Counted from the first letter of the stretch, positions 53,689-63,498 are shown. The stretch is DNA of 64,000 nt from Antarcticimicrobium sediminis (GCF_004348975.1 NZ_SMFP01000015.1:1-64000), one strand, 5' to 3'. Notes: generated by a model from the letters alone, not told the origin. Numbers and translations: made by a program.

Positions 53689-55257
53689 TCAGTCCTCTTT
53701 CTCAACAACCGCGTCACCCCAGGGCGACATGATTTCGGTACAACCGGTATTGATGTCACGATCCCGCATCACGCCGGCGGGACAGGCAAAGGCATAGGGA
53801 AAGACGGTCCGCCGCGTGGTGACGACCTCATGATCGCGGCGCAACCGGTCCAACACCTCGGGGCTATGGGTTTCGTCCGCCACCAGTTTTGGCCCACCCG
53901 AGACGTCAATGCGCGGATGATGAAAGGCCGCTTCGACATCCATGCCGAAATCGGTGACAAACGAGGCCATCTGCGTCATCGCCGAAACGATCTTGCGCCC
54001 GCCCGAGGCACCAAAGGCAAAGCGCCGCTCGCCACTCTCCCCGATCACCGGGCAGACGTTCATCAGGCAGCGTTTGTCGGCGGCCAGCGAATTGGCGCGC
54101 CCCTGCACCGGGTCAAACCACATGATGCCGTTGTTCATCAGGAATCCCGTGGAGGGCGACACGACGCGGCTGCCAAAGATCGACAGCAGGGTCTGAGTCT
54201 GCGCCACCATGTTGCCTTCCCGATCCACGACCGAGAAATGCGTGGTGCAACCGGGGGCCGCCGGGCTTTCGCCGCTGTCGCCCATCCCCTCCAGCCGCGC
54301 GGCATAGGCCGCTTCAAGCCCGTCCGCATAGGCGGCAAAGGCCTCTGGCTTCTGGCGCATGTCGCGCTGTTCCATTTCCCCCATGGCATGGGCAAAGGTC
54401 GGCCCGGCCGTCAGACCACCGACCACATGAAAGCGGGCATCGCGGTAGGACAGGCTGAGCGGGGCCTGCATCTGGGCGCGATAGGCGCTCAGATCATCCC
54501 GGCTGAGATAGCCGCCCTTGTCCTGCACATCGCGGGCAATCGCAGCGCCAAGATCACCCTCGTACAGGGCGCGTGCCCCTTCGCGCGCAAGGGTGTCGAG
54601 ACTGTCGGCCATGCGGCTTTGATCCAGCCGCTTTTCGGCCAGCGCCGTCCAGCCCGAAATCGTCGGCCATTGGCCGTCTTCCAGAAACAGCGCCGCCGCA
54701 TCGGCATCCTCTGACAGCGCGCGGGTGGACGAGGCGATGATCAGCGCGGCATACCAATCGACCAACATCCCTTCGCGGGCGTGCGCGATCGCGGGGGCCA
54801 GCAGATCGGCCCAAGGCATCCGCCCAAACCGCTCATGCACCTGGCCCAGACCGTCGACGACACCGGGCACGGCAATCGCCTTGGCCCCTTGCACGTTGAC
54901 GTTCCCGACCACCTGCTCCCAAGGGAACAGGTCGCCCGCGACACCGACGCCCGACAGCGGAAAATCCTCGATCTTCAGCCCAGCGGGAGACTTCATCCCA
55001 TAGTTCACCGCGATGGCTTCGCCCTTGTCCGCGCGCCACAGCATCATCGCCCCGCCCCCGGCCGGGCCGCTCATCCAGGGTTCCAGCACACCGATGGCAA
55101 AAGATGTGGCGACAGCGGCGTCCACCGCATCGCCGCCCGCCCGCAGAACTTCGGCGCCAGCCTCGGCCGCCAGCCGATGCTGCGCCGCGACCACGCCGCC
55201 CTTGGTTTCGATCACGACCTTGTGGGTCTGCATCGTGCGGGACAAAGACGAAGACAT
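53689..55257 (-). CDS. gamma-glutamyltransferase family protein (apparently cytoplasmic)
   Basis: The 522-residue Ntn-hydrolase has the autoprocessing and catalytic Thr at T338 in GCTTHFSVVDREGNMVA, plus GGDAVDAAVATSFAIGVLEPWMSGPAGGG near the N-terminus. The usual GGTs carry a signal peptide; here the protein starts MSSSLSRTMQTHKVV with no hydrophobic stretch, so it should stay in the cytoplasm. It hydrolyses or transfers gamma-glutamyl groups from glutathione or similar peptides. It follows the dppF gene by 17 bases and precedes an M20 peptidase, forming a transport-and-hydrolysis operon. Confidence 0.88.
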   Translation of the reverse strand: MSSSLSRTMQTHKVVIETKGGVVAAQHRLAAEAGAEVLRAGGDAVDAAVATSFAIGVLEPWMSGPAGGGAMMLWRADKGEAIAVNYGMKSPAGLKIEDFPLSGVGVAGDLFPWEQVVGNVNVQGAKAIAVPGVVDGLGQVHERFGRMPWADLLAPAIAHAREGMLVDWYAALIIASSTRALSEDADAAALFLEDGQWPTISGWTALAEKRLDQSRMADSLDTLAREGARALYEGDLGAAIARDVQDKGGYLSRDDLSAYRAQMQAPLSLSYRDARFHVVGGLTAGPTFAHAMGEMEQRDMRQKPEAFAAYADGLEAAYAARLEGMGDSGESPAAPGCTTHFSVVDREGNMVAQTQTLLSIFGSRVVSPSTGFLMNNGIMWFDPVQGRANSLAADKRCLMNVCPVIGESGERRFAFGASGGRKIVSAMTQMASFVTDFGMDVEAAFHHPRIDVSGGPKLVADETHSPEVLDRLRRDHEVVTTRRTVFPYAFACPAGVMRDRDINTGCTEIMSPWGDAVVEKED

Positions 55258-55274
55258 GGGCAGTTCCTTTAGCT

Positions 55275-56264
55275 TCAGACAGTAAAATCAGGGCGATACA
55301 TCGTGCTGTCGGGATCGTGCAGATGACATTCCACATGCCCACCCGCCCGCGGCACCGGGCGTGGCGCCTTGGTCTTGCACAGGGTCTCGGCAAACGGACA
55401 GCGCGGGTGAAAGTGACAGCCGGAGGGCGGTGAGATCGGGTTGGGATAGGCCGAGCCAAGCTGCGTATCCGGCACGCCAAGGGACGGGTCCGGGGTCAGC
55501 ACCGAATTCAACAACGCCCGCGTATAGGGATGGCGGGGCGCGTCAAACAAATCGCCCACGTCCGCCTCTTCCACGATGCGCCCTAGGTACATCACCGCCA
55601 CGCGGGTCGCGAGGTGCTCCACCACCGCCAGATCGTGGCTGATGAACAGATAGGTCAGGCCGAATTCGGCGCGCAGTTCGTTCAACAGGTTCAGGATCTG
55701 GCTTTGCACCGAGACGTCCAGCGCCGAGGTGGGTTCGTCGCAGATGACGATCTCGGGGTGCATGATCAGGGCGCGGGCGATGGCGACGCGTTGCCGCTGC
55801 CCCCCCGACATCTGGCTTGGATAGGTGTTCAGCACCCGCGCCGGAAGACCGACAAGCTCCAACGTCTCGCGCACGGATTTGGCGCGGCTTTTGGCATCCC
55901 CGACCCCATGTACGCGCAGCGGCAAAGACACGATGTCAGCGATGGTCTTGCGCGGATTGAGCGAGGAATAGGGATCTTGAAAAATCGGTTGGATACGCCG
56001 CGCCAGCGCAAGCCGGTCCTGACCGCCAATCGCCTCGCCATCGACCAGCACCTGCCCGGAGGTGGGCTCTTCCAATCCCAGCAGGATCTTGGCCAGCGTG
56101 GACTTGCCACAGCCGGATTCCCCGACAAGGCCCAGCACCTCGCCCCGGCCCAAGCTCAGCGAGACATCGTTGACGGCATTGAGCGGCTTTGGCTTGCCGA
56201 ACATCCCCTGTTTGACGCGATAGGTCTTGGCGACGTTCTTCAACTCAAGGACGGGGGCGCTCAT
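55275..56264 (-). CDS. peptide ABC transporter ATP-binding protein (DppF/OppF-like)
   Basis: The 329-residue ATPase has Walker [10 protein letters not shown], the signature [14 protein letters not shown] and Walker [12 protein letters not shown], with the C-terminal oligopeptide-transporter extension ([15 protein letters not shown]) that carries cysteines of the possible iron-sulfur site seen in this group. ATG 56264 overlaps the upstream gene's stop (ATGA at 56261-56264). It pairs with the DppD-like ATPase to power import. Confidence 0.92.
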   Translation of the reverse strand: MSAPVLELKNVAKTYRVKQGMFGKPKPLNAVNDVSLSLGRGEVLGLVGESGCGKSTLAKILLGLEEPTSGQVLVDGEAIGGQDRLALARRIQPIFQDPYSSLNPRKTIADIVSLPLRVHGVGDAKSRAKSVRETLELVGLPARVLNTYPSQMSGGQRQRVAIARALIMHPEIVICDEPTSALDVSVQSQILNLLNELRAEFGLTYLFISHDLAVVEHLATRVAVMYLGRIVEEADVGDLFDAPRHPYTRALLNSVLTPDPSLGVPDTQLGSAYPNPISPPSGCHFHPRCPFAETLCKTKAPRPVPRAGGHVECHLHDPDSTMYRPDFTV

Positions 56265-57268
56265 GCGGGCTCTCCTTCGACGCTGCGGGCGCCATCGGCG
56301 TAAACACAAAGGAACCGATGCGATTGCTCTCCGCGCACGGGAATTTCGCCACCGCAGGCCTCGGTTGCATGCGGGCAACGGGTGCGAAAGGCACAGCCCT
56401 GCACCGCCCCGATCAGCGACGGCACAATTCCGGGGATCGTCCCCAGTTCTCCGCCGCGTTCGGTCATGCCCGGTTGCGGGATGCAGCGCAGCAACCCACG
56501 GGTATAGGGGTGCATGGGCTTGCCAAAGACTTCGGCCGCGGGGCCGGTTTCCACCAGTTCGCCCGCATACATCACCCCGACCTTGTCCGCGACCCGCGCC
56601 ACGACCCCCAGATCATGGGTGATGAGAATCATCGCCACGTCCATTTCCTTGGTCAGATCGACCAAAAGCCGCAGGATCTGCGCCTGAATCGTCACATCCA
56701 GCGCCGTTGTCGGTTCATCCGCAATGATCAGTTCCGGTTCGCACATCAAGGCCATGGCGATCACGACACGCTGCCGCAGACCGCCCGACAGTTGATGCGG
56801 ATATTGGCCAAGGCGGCTTGCGGCGGCCGAGATCCCGACCTTTTCCAACAGCTCGACCGCGCGAGCGCGGGCGGTGTCGCGGCTGACGCTGCGGTGCAGG
56901 CGCAGGGCCTCGATCAACTGATCGCCAATCGTATAGGCCGGGTTGAGCGAGGTCATCGGCTCTTGAAAGATCATCGCGATCCGATCGCCGCGCAGGGCGC
57001 GCATCTGGCGGTTAGAGGCGCGCGTCAACTCGGTGCCGTCGAAATCCATCCGTTCAGCGCGGCGCTGGATGTTCTTGTCCAACAGCCCCATCACCGCCAG
57101 CGAGGTCAGCGATTTACCTGACCCGGACTCCCCCACGATGCACAGCGTTTCGCCGCGATACAGGTCAAAGTCGATCCCACGCACCGCATGTAGCGTACCG
57201 CGCGCCAGCGGGATATCCAACGTCAGCCCGCGCACGCTGAGCAGCGGTTTGGTCATGTCTTTGCTCAT
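56261..57268 (-). CDS. peptide ABC transporter ATP-binding protein (DppD/OppD-like)
   Basis: The 335-residue ATPase has Walker A GESGSGKSL, the signature LSGGLRQRVVIAMAL, Walker B LIIADEPTTALD and the C-terminal oligopeptide extension with Cys-rich CAFRTRCPHATEACGG. It is encoded five bases after the permease and overlaps the second ATPase gene by four bases. Confidence 0.92.
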   Translation of the reverse strand: MSKDMTKPLLSVRGLTLDIPLARGTLHAVRGIDFDLYRGETLCIVGESGSGKSLTSLAVMGLLDKNIQRRAERMDFDGTELTRASNRQMRALRGDRIAMIFQEPMTSLNPAYTIGDQLIEALRLHRSVSRDTARARAVELLEKVGISAAASRLGQYPHQLSGGLRQRVVIAMALMCEPELIIADEPTTALDVTIQAQILRLLVDLTKEMDVAMILITHDLGVVARVADKVGVMYAGELVETGPAAEVFGKPMHPYTRGLLRCIPQPGMTERGGELGTIPGIVPSLIGAVQGCAFRTRCPHATEACGGEIPVRGEQSHRFLCVYADGARSVEGEPA

Positions 57269-57272
57269 GGCC

Positions 57273-58175
57273 TCAGCTCCGGTTCTCGGGGGCGGTCACA
57301 TCGCGCAACCCGTCCCCCATCAGATTGATGGCAAGGACCAGCATGAACAGCACGACGCCGGGGATCAGCACCAGCCAGGGTTCGAACAGCATCATGTTCT
57401 TGCCCTCGCTGATCATCAGCCCCCAGCTTGGCGTCGGCGGCTGCACCCCCAGACCAAGGAAGGACAGCGCCGCCTCCAGCAGGATCGCATGGGCCATTTC
57501 CAGCGTGACGATGACAATCAGGTTGTTCACGATATTGGGCATGATTTCCGACAGGATCACCCGCGAGGTCGAGGCCCCGATGGCCTGCGCCGCGGCGACA
57601 TATTCACGGCGGCGCACCTGCAGCGTCGAGGCGCGCATGACCACGGCGAACCGATCCCAAAGCAGCAGCCCAAGCACCCCGATCACCACCTGAAGCGAGC
57701 CGCCCAGAATCGCGACGACCGCCAGTGCGACCAACACGACAGGCATTGCCAGCCGCACGTTGATCAGAAAGGTCACGACCGCATCCACCTTGCCGCCGAA
57801 ATACCCGGCGGCGACCCCCATCGCGGTGCCGATCACACCCGAGATCGCCGCCGCCACAGCGCCGATCAGCAGCGAAACACGCGCGCCATAGATCAGACGC
57901 GACAGGTAATCCCGGCCCAGATGGTCGGTGCCCAGCGGATGTTCCCAAGTGCCGCCCAGAAAGACCGGCGAAACCATGCGGCTGGACAGGCTTTGCGCAT
58001 AGGGATCATGGGGCGCCAGCAGCGGCGCGAAAATCGCGACAAACAGCAGGATCAGCACCACGGCAAGGCCAAAGAGCAGCCCGGTGTGGCCGGTCACCCG
58101 CTTGCGCAGGATCTGGCGCGGCGTCGGGCCGGTGATCTCTTCCATCAGGGGGGCTGTTGTTTTCTTTACTGACAC
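57273..58175 (-). CDS. peptide ABC transporter permease (DppC-like)
   Basis: The 300-residue membrane protein has six helices, an N-terminal tail, HPLGTDHLGRDYLSRLIYGARVSL and the coupling segment EYVAAAQAIGASTSRVILSEIMPNIVNNLIV, which docks to the ATPases. It partners with the DppB-like permease immediately upstream (one base between stop and start). Confidence 0.92.
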   Translation of the reverse strand: MSVKKTTAPLMEEITGPTPRQILRKRVTGHTGLLFGLAVVLILLFVAIFAPLLAPHDPYAQSLSSRMVSPVFLGGTWEHPLGTDHLGRDYLSRLIYGARVSLLIGAVAAAISGVIGTAMGVAAGYFGGKVDAVVTFLINVRLAMPVVLVALAVVAILGGSLQVVIGVLGLLLWDRFAVVMRASTLQVRRREYVAAAQAIGASTSRVILSEIMPNIVNNLIVIVTLEMAHAILLEAALSFLGLGVQPPTPSWGLMISEGKNMMLFEPWLVLIPGVVLFMLVLAINLMGDGLRDVTAPENRS

Positions 58176-58176
58176 G

Positions 58177-59094
58177 TCACGAACTCCTCATTCGGGGGTC
58201 AAGCCATGCGTTCAGCACGTCCGCGAGGAAGGTGAAAACGATGTAGAACATCGAGAAAATCAGGATCAGCGCCTGCACCGTCGGCAGGTCGTTGCGCGCA
58301 ATGCTTTCCCAGGCGAGATAGCCCGCGCCATGCAGGGCAAAGACCGATTCCACAACGATGGAGCCGCCCAGCATGAAGCCCATTTGCACGGCGGCAAGGC
58401 TGACCACCGGAATGATCGCATTGCGCAGCGCGTGTTTGAACAGCACCCGCCCCTCGCCTGCGCCCTTGGCGCGGGCGGTGCGAATATAGTCGGAGTTCAA
58501 CACTTCGAGCATGCCCGCACGGGTCAGCCGCATGATCGCGGGCATCGCGTAATAGCCCAGCACGACAGTCGGCATGATGAAATGTCGCCAGCTCGACGCC
58601 CCCGAAGGCGGCAGCCATCCCAGCTTGATCCCGAACACCACGATCAGAATGAGGCCGAACCAGAAGCTGGGCATCGCCTGCCCGGCGACCGACAGAAACA
58701 GCGCGAAACGATCGACAATGGAATTGGGCCGGATCGCCGCCACCACGCCCAGCGGCACAGCTGTCAGCAAAGCAAAGGAAATTCCGCAGGCCCCCAGAAT
58801 CATCGTCACCGACAGCCGCTCGGCAATCAGGCTCGCGACAGGGAGTTTGAAATAGTAGCTTTCGCCGAAATCGCCGCGCACCGCCCGCATCAGCCATTCG
58901 CTGTATTGCACCAGCATCGGCCGATCAAAACCATACAGGACACGAACGGCCTCGATGTCCTCGCCGCTGGCGGTTTCACCCGCCAAAGCAGCCGCCGGAT
59001 CGCCAGACAGGAACAGCAATGAAAAGCTGATGAAACTGACCGTCAGCGCCACGAGGATCGCGAGGCCCAGCCTTTTTAATATGAATGGCAGCAT
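58177..59094 (-). CDS. peptide ABC transporter permease (DppB-like)
   Basis: The 305-residue membrane protein has six helices, an N-terminal LGLAILVALTVSFISFSLLF, and the coupling segment DYIRTARAKGAGEGRVLFKHALRNAIIPVV. It forms the transmembrane channel with the DppC-like protein. It starts about 90 bases after the dppA stop, with a hairpin in between. Confidence 0.92.
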   Translation of the reverse strand: MLPFILKRLGLAILVALTVSFISFSLLFLSGDPAAALAGETASGEDIEAVRVLYGFDRPMLVQYSEWLMRAVRGDFGESYYFKLPVASLIAERLSVTMILGACGISFALLTAVPLGVVAAIRPNSIVDRFALFLSVAGQAMPSFWFGLILIVVFGIKLGWLPPSGASSWRHFIMPTVVLGYYAMPAIMRLTRAGMLEVLNSDYIRTARAKGAGEGRVLFKHALRNAIIPVVSLAAVQMGFMLGGSIVVESVFALHGAGYLAWESIARNDLPTVQALILIFSMFYIVFTFLADVLNAWLDPRMRSS

Positions 59095-59145
59095 CTGCTG
59101 CGGTCTCCTTGTCGGCGTGGCTATTGCGGCAAATCGAAAACAGAA

Positions 59146-59175
59146 AAGCCCAGAGACTCACACGTCTCCGGGCTT
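59146..59175 (-). terminator. hairpin between dppA-like and dppB-like genes (attenuating terminator)
   Basis: AAGCCCAGAGAC (59146-59157) pairs with GTCTCCGGGCTT (59164-59175), interrupted only by one A/C mismatch. On the minus strand TTCTGTTTTCG follows. Placed just after the binding-protein gene, it probably lowers transcription into the permease and ATPase genes, a common device giving excess binding protein. Confidence 0.7.
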
Positions 59176-59185
59176 TCCCAATGTC

Positions 59186-60712
59186 TTAGTTCCAGGTCAT
59201 GTCCGTGAAGCGCAACACCTCGTCCGGCGTCGGGGTGTAGTTCACTTCCTTGGTCATGACATAGTTGGTGTTGTAGCTGAACATCGGCGCCCAAAAGGCC
59301 ATATCCGCGATGCGGCGCAACGCTTTGCCATAGTATTCGATCCGCGTGTCGGGATCCGTTGCGCTGTCGGCCACGTTCAGCGCTTCCAGCACCTGATCGT
59401 CACGGGTGCTGTCAAGGCTGCCATGTTTGAAGAACTGGCTGACCATCGCAGAGGCATCGTTGATCGAATAGCTGCCCCAGGTCTGGAACGACAAGGGGGC
59501 CTCGCCCTTCATGTTCAACTCGCGCAGGGCCGAGTATTGCAGCATCTTGAAGTCTGTCTTGATGCCAACGGCGTTGAGATAGCTCGAGATCGCCTCGGCA
59601 TAGTCGCGATTGCGATAGGCGTAGAAATCGGTAGTGAACCCATCAGGATAGCCCGCCTCGGCCAGCAGCGCCTTGGCCTTTTCCGGATCATAGGCGTATT
59701 GTGCAACGTCCTGCGCGCAGCCGAACTGGCTGGGGAAACAGGCGGTCCAGACAACCTTGGACTTGCCCTTGAGCAGGTTGTCGACCAGCGCCTGACGATC
59801 GATGGCATGGTTCACCGCCTGCCGCACCTTGAGATCCTTGTAGGGGTTGGGATCCATCGACGACCGGCCCGCCGCGTCCATCGCGAGGTAACCCACGCGC
59901 ATGGTGGATTCGTTCGACACGGTAAACCGATCACCCATGCTGGCCAGTTTTTCCGCCTGGTCGGACGGCACCTGCCAGATCAGGTCGATCGAGCCGGAAA
60001 ACAGCTCGGCCAACTGGGTGTTGACGTCAGGGATGGTGCGAATGTCGATGGTGCCGATTGTCGGTTGGCCCTTGGGGCTATCGTGGTAGTTTTCGTTCTT
60101 TTTCAATACGAAATGCTGGCCGGGAACGACTTCGCTGACCATGTAGGGGCCCGTGCCGACGGGCTTGAGACCCATACCCGACGGGCCCACTTCGGCATAG
60201 TAATCCGCCGGATACATCGACACCGGACCGGACAGAAATTCGATGGCCGCCGGAAACACCTTCTTGGTGTAGATGCGCACGGTGTAGTCGTCGACCTTTT
60301 CGGCCCGATCCATCCAGTTCACGTTGCGCTGGGTCTTGACGCCGTTTTCTTCCTTGGCGACAAAATTGACCGTCGCGACCACGTCATCGGCATTGAAGGG
60401 CGCGCCATTGTGGAAGGTCACGCCCTCGCGCAGTTTCAGCTCCAGCGTCTTGTCGTCGATCCATTCCCAGCTTGTCGCAAGGTTGCCCTTGTATTCATTG
60501 GTATTCGGATCGCGATAGATCAGACCATCCCAGACCGCCCGCTGCAACACCACGCCCTCGCGGGACGAATTGAAAAAGCTGTCGACGTTCTCCAGCTCTT
60601 TTGTATAGGCGACCTTCAAGGTGTCGTTCGCCTTGTCAGCCAAAGCCGCGCCACCGGCAGCCAGCGATAGGGCCAGCGTCAGCGCGGTGGATTTCAGAAA
60701 GGTGGTTTTCAT
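59186..60712 (-). CDS. peptide ABC transporter substrate-binding protein (DppA/GsiB-like, SBP family 5)
   Basis: The 508-residue periplasmic protein has a signal peptide (STALTLALSLAAGGAALA). The family-5 core includes ATSWEWIDDKTLELKLREGVTFHNGAPFNADDVVATVNF and YDPEKAKALLAEAGYPDGF. A cysteine pair (WTACFPSQFGC) could form a disulfide. It captures the ligand for the importer encoded downstream. The clustering with gamma-glutamyltransferase suggests glutathione or gamma-glutamyl peptides, as with GsiB, rather than plain dipeptides. Confidence 0.92.
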   Translation of the reverse strand: MKTTFLKSTALTLALSLAAGGAALADKANDTLKVAYTKELENVDSFFNSSREGVVLQRAVWDGLIYRDPNTNEYKGNLATSWEWIDDKTLELKLREGVTFHNGAPFNADDVVATVNFVAKEENGVKTQRNVNWMDRAEKVDDYTVRIYTKKVFPAAIEFLSGPVSMYPADYYAEVGPSGMGLKPVGTGPYMVSEVVPGQHFVLKKNENYHDSPKGQPTIGTIDIRTIPDVNTQLAELFSGSIDLIWQVPSDQAEKLASMGDRFTVSNESTMRVGYLAMDAAGRSSMDPNPYKDLKVRQAVNHAIDRQALVDNLLKGKSKVVWTACFPSQFGCAQDVAQYAYDPEKAKALLAEAGYPDGFTTDFYAYRNRDYAEAISSYLNAVGIKTDFKMLQYSALRELNMKGEAPLSFQTWGSYSINDASAMVSQFFKHGSLDSTRDDQVLEALNVADSATDPDTRIEYYGKALRRIADMAFWAPMFSYNTNYVMTKEVNYTPTPDEVLRFTDMTWN

Positions 60713-60774
60713 CAGATGTTCTCCCTGCCGAAGACACGCTACGGCGTCTGCGAGTTTCCCGTTTACGCGTCCAA

Positions 60775-60811
60775 GTATATTATATAATGATACACTGAAT
60801 TGCAGTATAAT
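60775..60811. promoter_or_regulatory. AT-rich dyad region between dppA and iclR, candidate IclR operator
   Basis: GTATATTATATAATGATAC (60775-60793) is an imperfect palindrome around ATTATATAAT. CTG-AATTG-CAG and a TATAAT (60806-60811) follow directly. This is the most AT-rich spot in a 178-base divergent promoter region, so promoter elements and the regulator's site are likely mixed here. No exact IclR consensus can be assigned. Confidence 0.5.
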
Positions 60812-60890
60812 TAATGAAACCCCGTACGCGCCCGAAAATCAAGACCCAATCTCAAACACCGCGCCCATTCATTTGACGACAAAGAGACCT

Positions 60891-61667
60891 ATGACAAAAA
60901 CCAAGCAGAACACGCTTTTCGTAAGCACTTTGGCCAAGGGTCTTCGCCTGTTGCGCGCCTTTGACGAGACCCACACCGAGCTTTCCCTGACCAAGCTGGC
61001 CGAGATCACCGGGCTTGAAAAAAGCGCGGTGCAACGCCTTGCCAACACGCTGCATCTTGAAGGAATGCTGGACAAGGATGCCGAGACCCGACGCTATCGG
61101 CCCTCACACGCGTGGTTGCGGCTAGCCTATGCCTATTACTGGTCCGATGCGCTGGTGGCGCGCGCCATGCCCAAGCTGATCGACCTGTCGCGACACCTTG
61201 GCGAGACGGTGAACCTTGCCGAACTCTCGGGGCAAGAGATCATCTATGCCGCCCGCCTGCCCTGCAAACGCACGACCTTTGCCGCTTCGGTGCCGGGGCG
61301 GACGGTGCCCGCGCTCAGCACCTCGGCCGGCCAGTGTATCCTGGCGACCTTCCCCGAGGAGGAGCGCACGGCGGCCATCCGCGACTGGCATGTGCACGCC
61401 CAGACACCGCGCACCACGATCGACCGTGCCGAAATTGCCCGCCAGATCGAGATCGTCGCCGAGACCGGCCACGCCATCACCCATGGCCAGATGATTCTGA
61501 GCGAGGTCGGGATCGCCTGTGCCATTCGCGGCCCCGATGGCCGGGCTTGGTCCGCCGTGCATTGCTCAGTGTCAGAGCATTCCTGGGACATCGCCCGCAT
61601 CCATGAGGAAATCCTGCCCTGGCTTCAGGATACCGCGAACGCGATCCAACCGCTGCTGCGCCCCTAA
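60891..61667 (+). CDS. IclR family transcriptional regulator
   Basis: The 258-residue protein has an N-terminal winged HTH (about 10-70: FVSTLAKGLRLLRAFDETHTELSLTKLAEITGLEKSAVQRLANTLHLEGML). The IclR effector domain follows, with GETVNLAELSGQEIIYAARL, RTVPALSTSAGQCILA and EVGIACAIRGPDGRA. ATG 60891 follows AAAGAG. The gene is divergent from the dppA-ggt-M20 operon and is its probable regulator; the effector may be a substrate of that pathway. Confidence 0.9.
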   Translation: MTKTKQNTLFVSTLAKGLRLLRAFDETHTELSLTKLAEITGLEKSAVQRLANTLHLEGMLDKDAETRRYRPSHAWLRLAYAYYWSDALVARAMPKLIDLSRHLGETVNLAELSGQEIIYAARLPCKRTTFAASVPGRTVPALSTSAGQCILATFPEEERTAAIRDWHVHAQTPRTTIDRAEIARQIEIVAETGHAITHGQMILSEVGIACAIRGPDGRAWSAVHCSVSEHSWDIARIHEEILPWLQDTANAIQPLLRP

Positions 61668-61825
61668 AGGCGCGGCGCATCGGGCGACGTTCAGCCCCAA
61701 GGGGCACTGAAAAGCCCCCCCCTCTTCCTCTTCAGAGACGGCCTTTGTCCGCTGCCAAAGTATCGATGCCTCCAAGCCCGATACACAAATTCCTATTGCA
61801 GCGCGGGTCTATGGAATCTATCGTT

Positions 61826-61842
61826 ATGTTATATCATAACAT
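61826..61842. promoter_or_regulatory. Zur-like palindrome upstream of the COG0523 GTPase gene
   Basis: ATGTTAT and ATAACAT (7-bp arms) flank ATC in a 17-base palindrome, 14 bases before the ATG at 61857. The pattern resembles Zur boxes of alphaproteobacteria (TGTTATA...ATAACA). Its place over the likely start-site region fits repression when zinc is plentiful. It was recognised by eye only. Confidence 0.7.
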
Positions 61843-61856
61843 TACAGAGATCCTCC

Positions 61857-63071
61857 ATGACCGCCACCCTCTCCGATCCCCGCCTTCCCGTAACCGTCCT
61901 CTCTGGATTTCTGGGTGCGGGGAAGACCACGCTTTTGAACCACGTCCTGAACAACCGCGAAGGCCGCAGGGTGGCGGTGATCGTCAATGACATGTCCGAG
62001 GTGAATATCGACAGCGACCTGGTCCGCGAAGGCGCGGAACTGTCGCGCTCCGAGGAGAAGTTGGTCGAAATGTCAAACGGTTGCATCTGCTGCACCCTGC
62101 GCGACGACCTTCTGAGCGAGGTGCGCCGCTTGGCCGATGAGGGGCGGTTTGACTATCTTTTGATCGAATCCACCGGCATTGCCGAACCCCTGCCCGTCGC
62201 CGCGACCTTTGATTTTCGCGATGAGGCCGGGGGCAGCCTCAGCGATGTCGCGCGGTTGGATACGATGGTCACGGTGGTCGACGCGGTGAACCTGCTGCGC
62301 GATTTCGCCAGCCATGATTTTTTGGCGGACCGGGGCGAAACTGCGGTCGCTGGCGATGAACGCAGCCTTGTTGACTTGCTGACCGAGCAGATGGAATTTG
62401 CCGATGTGGTCGTGCTGAACAAGGTACGCGATGCCAGTACCGCCCAACTGGACGCCGCCCGCAAGATCATCCGCGCGCTGAACCCCGATGCCCGCGTGAT
62501 CGAAACCAGCCACTCGCGCGTGGCGCCGGACGCGATCTTTGATACCGGCCTGTTTGATTTCGACACGGCCCATACCCATCCGATGTGGGCAAAAGAGCTG
62601 TACGGCTTTGCCAACCACACCCCCGAGACCGAGGAATACGGGATTTCCTCGTTCGTCTACTCGGCCCGCGAACCTTTTGACCCCGCAAAGATTCACGCCG
62701 TATTGAACGGCCCCCTGCCCGGCGTCATCCGCGCCAAGGGGCACTTCTGGATCGCCACGCGCCCCGATTGGGTGGCCGAATTCTCATTGGCAGGCGCAAT
62801 ATCTTCGGTCACGCCCTTGGGGCGCTGGTGGGCGAGCGTGCCGCCGGATCGTTTACCGCAACACCCCGAAGCACAGGCCGAAATCGCCCGTCGCTGGGCC
62901 GAACCTTGGGGCGACCGGCGCCAAGAGATCGTCTTCATCGGCGCCGACCTTGACCGCGAGGAGATCTGCGCGGCGCTGAATGCGGCACGGGTCACCTCGG
63001 CGGATTTCACGCCCGAGGTCTGGGACAATCTGCCCGATCCCTTCCCGGTCTGGGGTCGGACCGCGGCATAG
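61857..63071 (+). CDS. COG0523 family GTPase, probable zinc metallochaperone
   Basis: The 404-residue protein has the P-loop GFLGAGKTT (17-25), NDMSEVNID, the metal-binding CxCC as GCICC (C76, C78, C79), the Walker B region [11 protein letters not shown] and a guanine-specificity NKVR motif. The C-terminal CobW-like domain follows. Members under Zur control (ZigA/ZagA type) deliver zinc to key enzymes during shortage. The Zur-like palindrome upstream and the nearby ABC permease gene support a zinc role over cobalt or nitrile-hydratase roles. Confidence 0.88.
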   Translation: MTATLSDPRLPVTVLSGFLGAGKTTLLNHVLNNREGRRVAVIVNDMSEVNIDSDLVREGAELSRSEEKLVEMSNGCICCTLRDDLLSEVRRLADEGRFDYLLIESTGIAEPLPVAATFDFRDEAGGSLSDVARLDTMVTVVDAVNLLRDFASHDFLADRGETAVAGDERSLVDLLTEQMEFADVVVLNKVRDASTAQLDAARKIIRALNPDARVIETSHSRVAPDAIFDTGLFDFDTAHTHPMWAKELYGFANHTPETEEYGISSFVYSAREPFDPAKIHAVLNGPLPGVIRAKGHFWIATRPDWVAEFSLAGAISSVTPLGRWWASVPPDRLPQHPEAQAEIARRWAEPWGDRRQEIVFIGADLDREEICAALNAARVTSADFTPEVWDNLPDPFPVWGRTAA

Positions 63072-63083
63072 GCGGACCTTGGT

Positions 63084-63371
63084 GTGAGCCGCCGAAACCT
63101 GAACACCTCACTGCGCAGGCGGTCATGTTCCAACCCGATGGCCGCGTTTGATGCCTTGCCACCGGACCTGCGCCGCTGGCTGGCCTGCGCCCATCTCCCG
63201 TGGAGCGCGCGCTCGGCCTTTCGGATCTGGCAACGCGCGCTACGCTCGACCAAAGGGGATCGCGATCTCGCCCTTGCGGCCCTGCGCGCGGCCGAGGACC
63301 GGACCTTGGCCCGCGACAGTCGGCGGATCTGGGGCGGCGACTATCCTGCCCCTGCCACGCCCCCGGACTGA
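63084..63371 (+). CDS. DUF6525 family small protein
   Basis: The 95-residue protein has the pattern PMAAFDALPPDLRRWLACAHLPWSARSAFRIWQRALRSTKGDRDLALAALRAAEDRTLARD, which I recognise as DUF6525, a rhodobacterial family of unknown function. The start is GTG 63084, 12 bases after the GTPase stop; an internal ATG exists at 63138. It may be cotranscribed with the zinc GTPase. Confidence 0.7.
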   Translation: MSRRNLNTSLRRRSCSNPMAAFDALPPDLRRWLACAHLPWSARSAFRIWQRALRSTKGDRDLALAALRAAEDRTLARDSRRIWGGDYPAPATPPD

Positions 63372-63423
63372 GCGCACAAGGATGAAGACTGGATACCACG
63401 CTGTTGAGTTTGCACTATAAAAG

Positions 63424-63498
63424 GTGAAACGCCCCGGGTTCGGAACGCCCCACACCCTCACGTCATGGGGCGGCCCCGGCAAACCCGGGGCGTTTCAC
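63424..63498. terminator. long two-tier hairpin between convergent genes
   Basis: GTGAAACGCCCCGGGTT (63424-63440) pairs perfectly over 17 bases with AACCCGGGGCGTTTCAC (63482-63498). Inside, CGCCCCA (63446-63452) pairs with TGGGGCG (63466-63472). It lies between the DUF6525 gene (stop 63371) and the permease gene (stop 63507). No long U-tract is seen, so it may be a transcription barrier, an RNA stabiliser or a repeat element. Confidence 0.6.
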
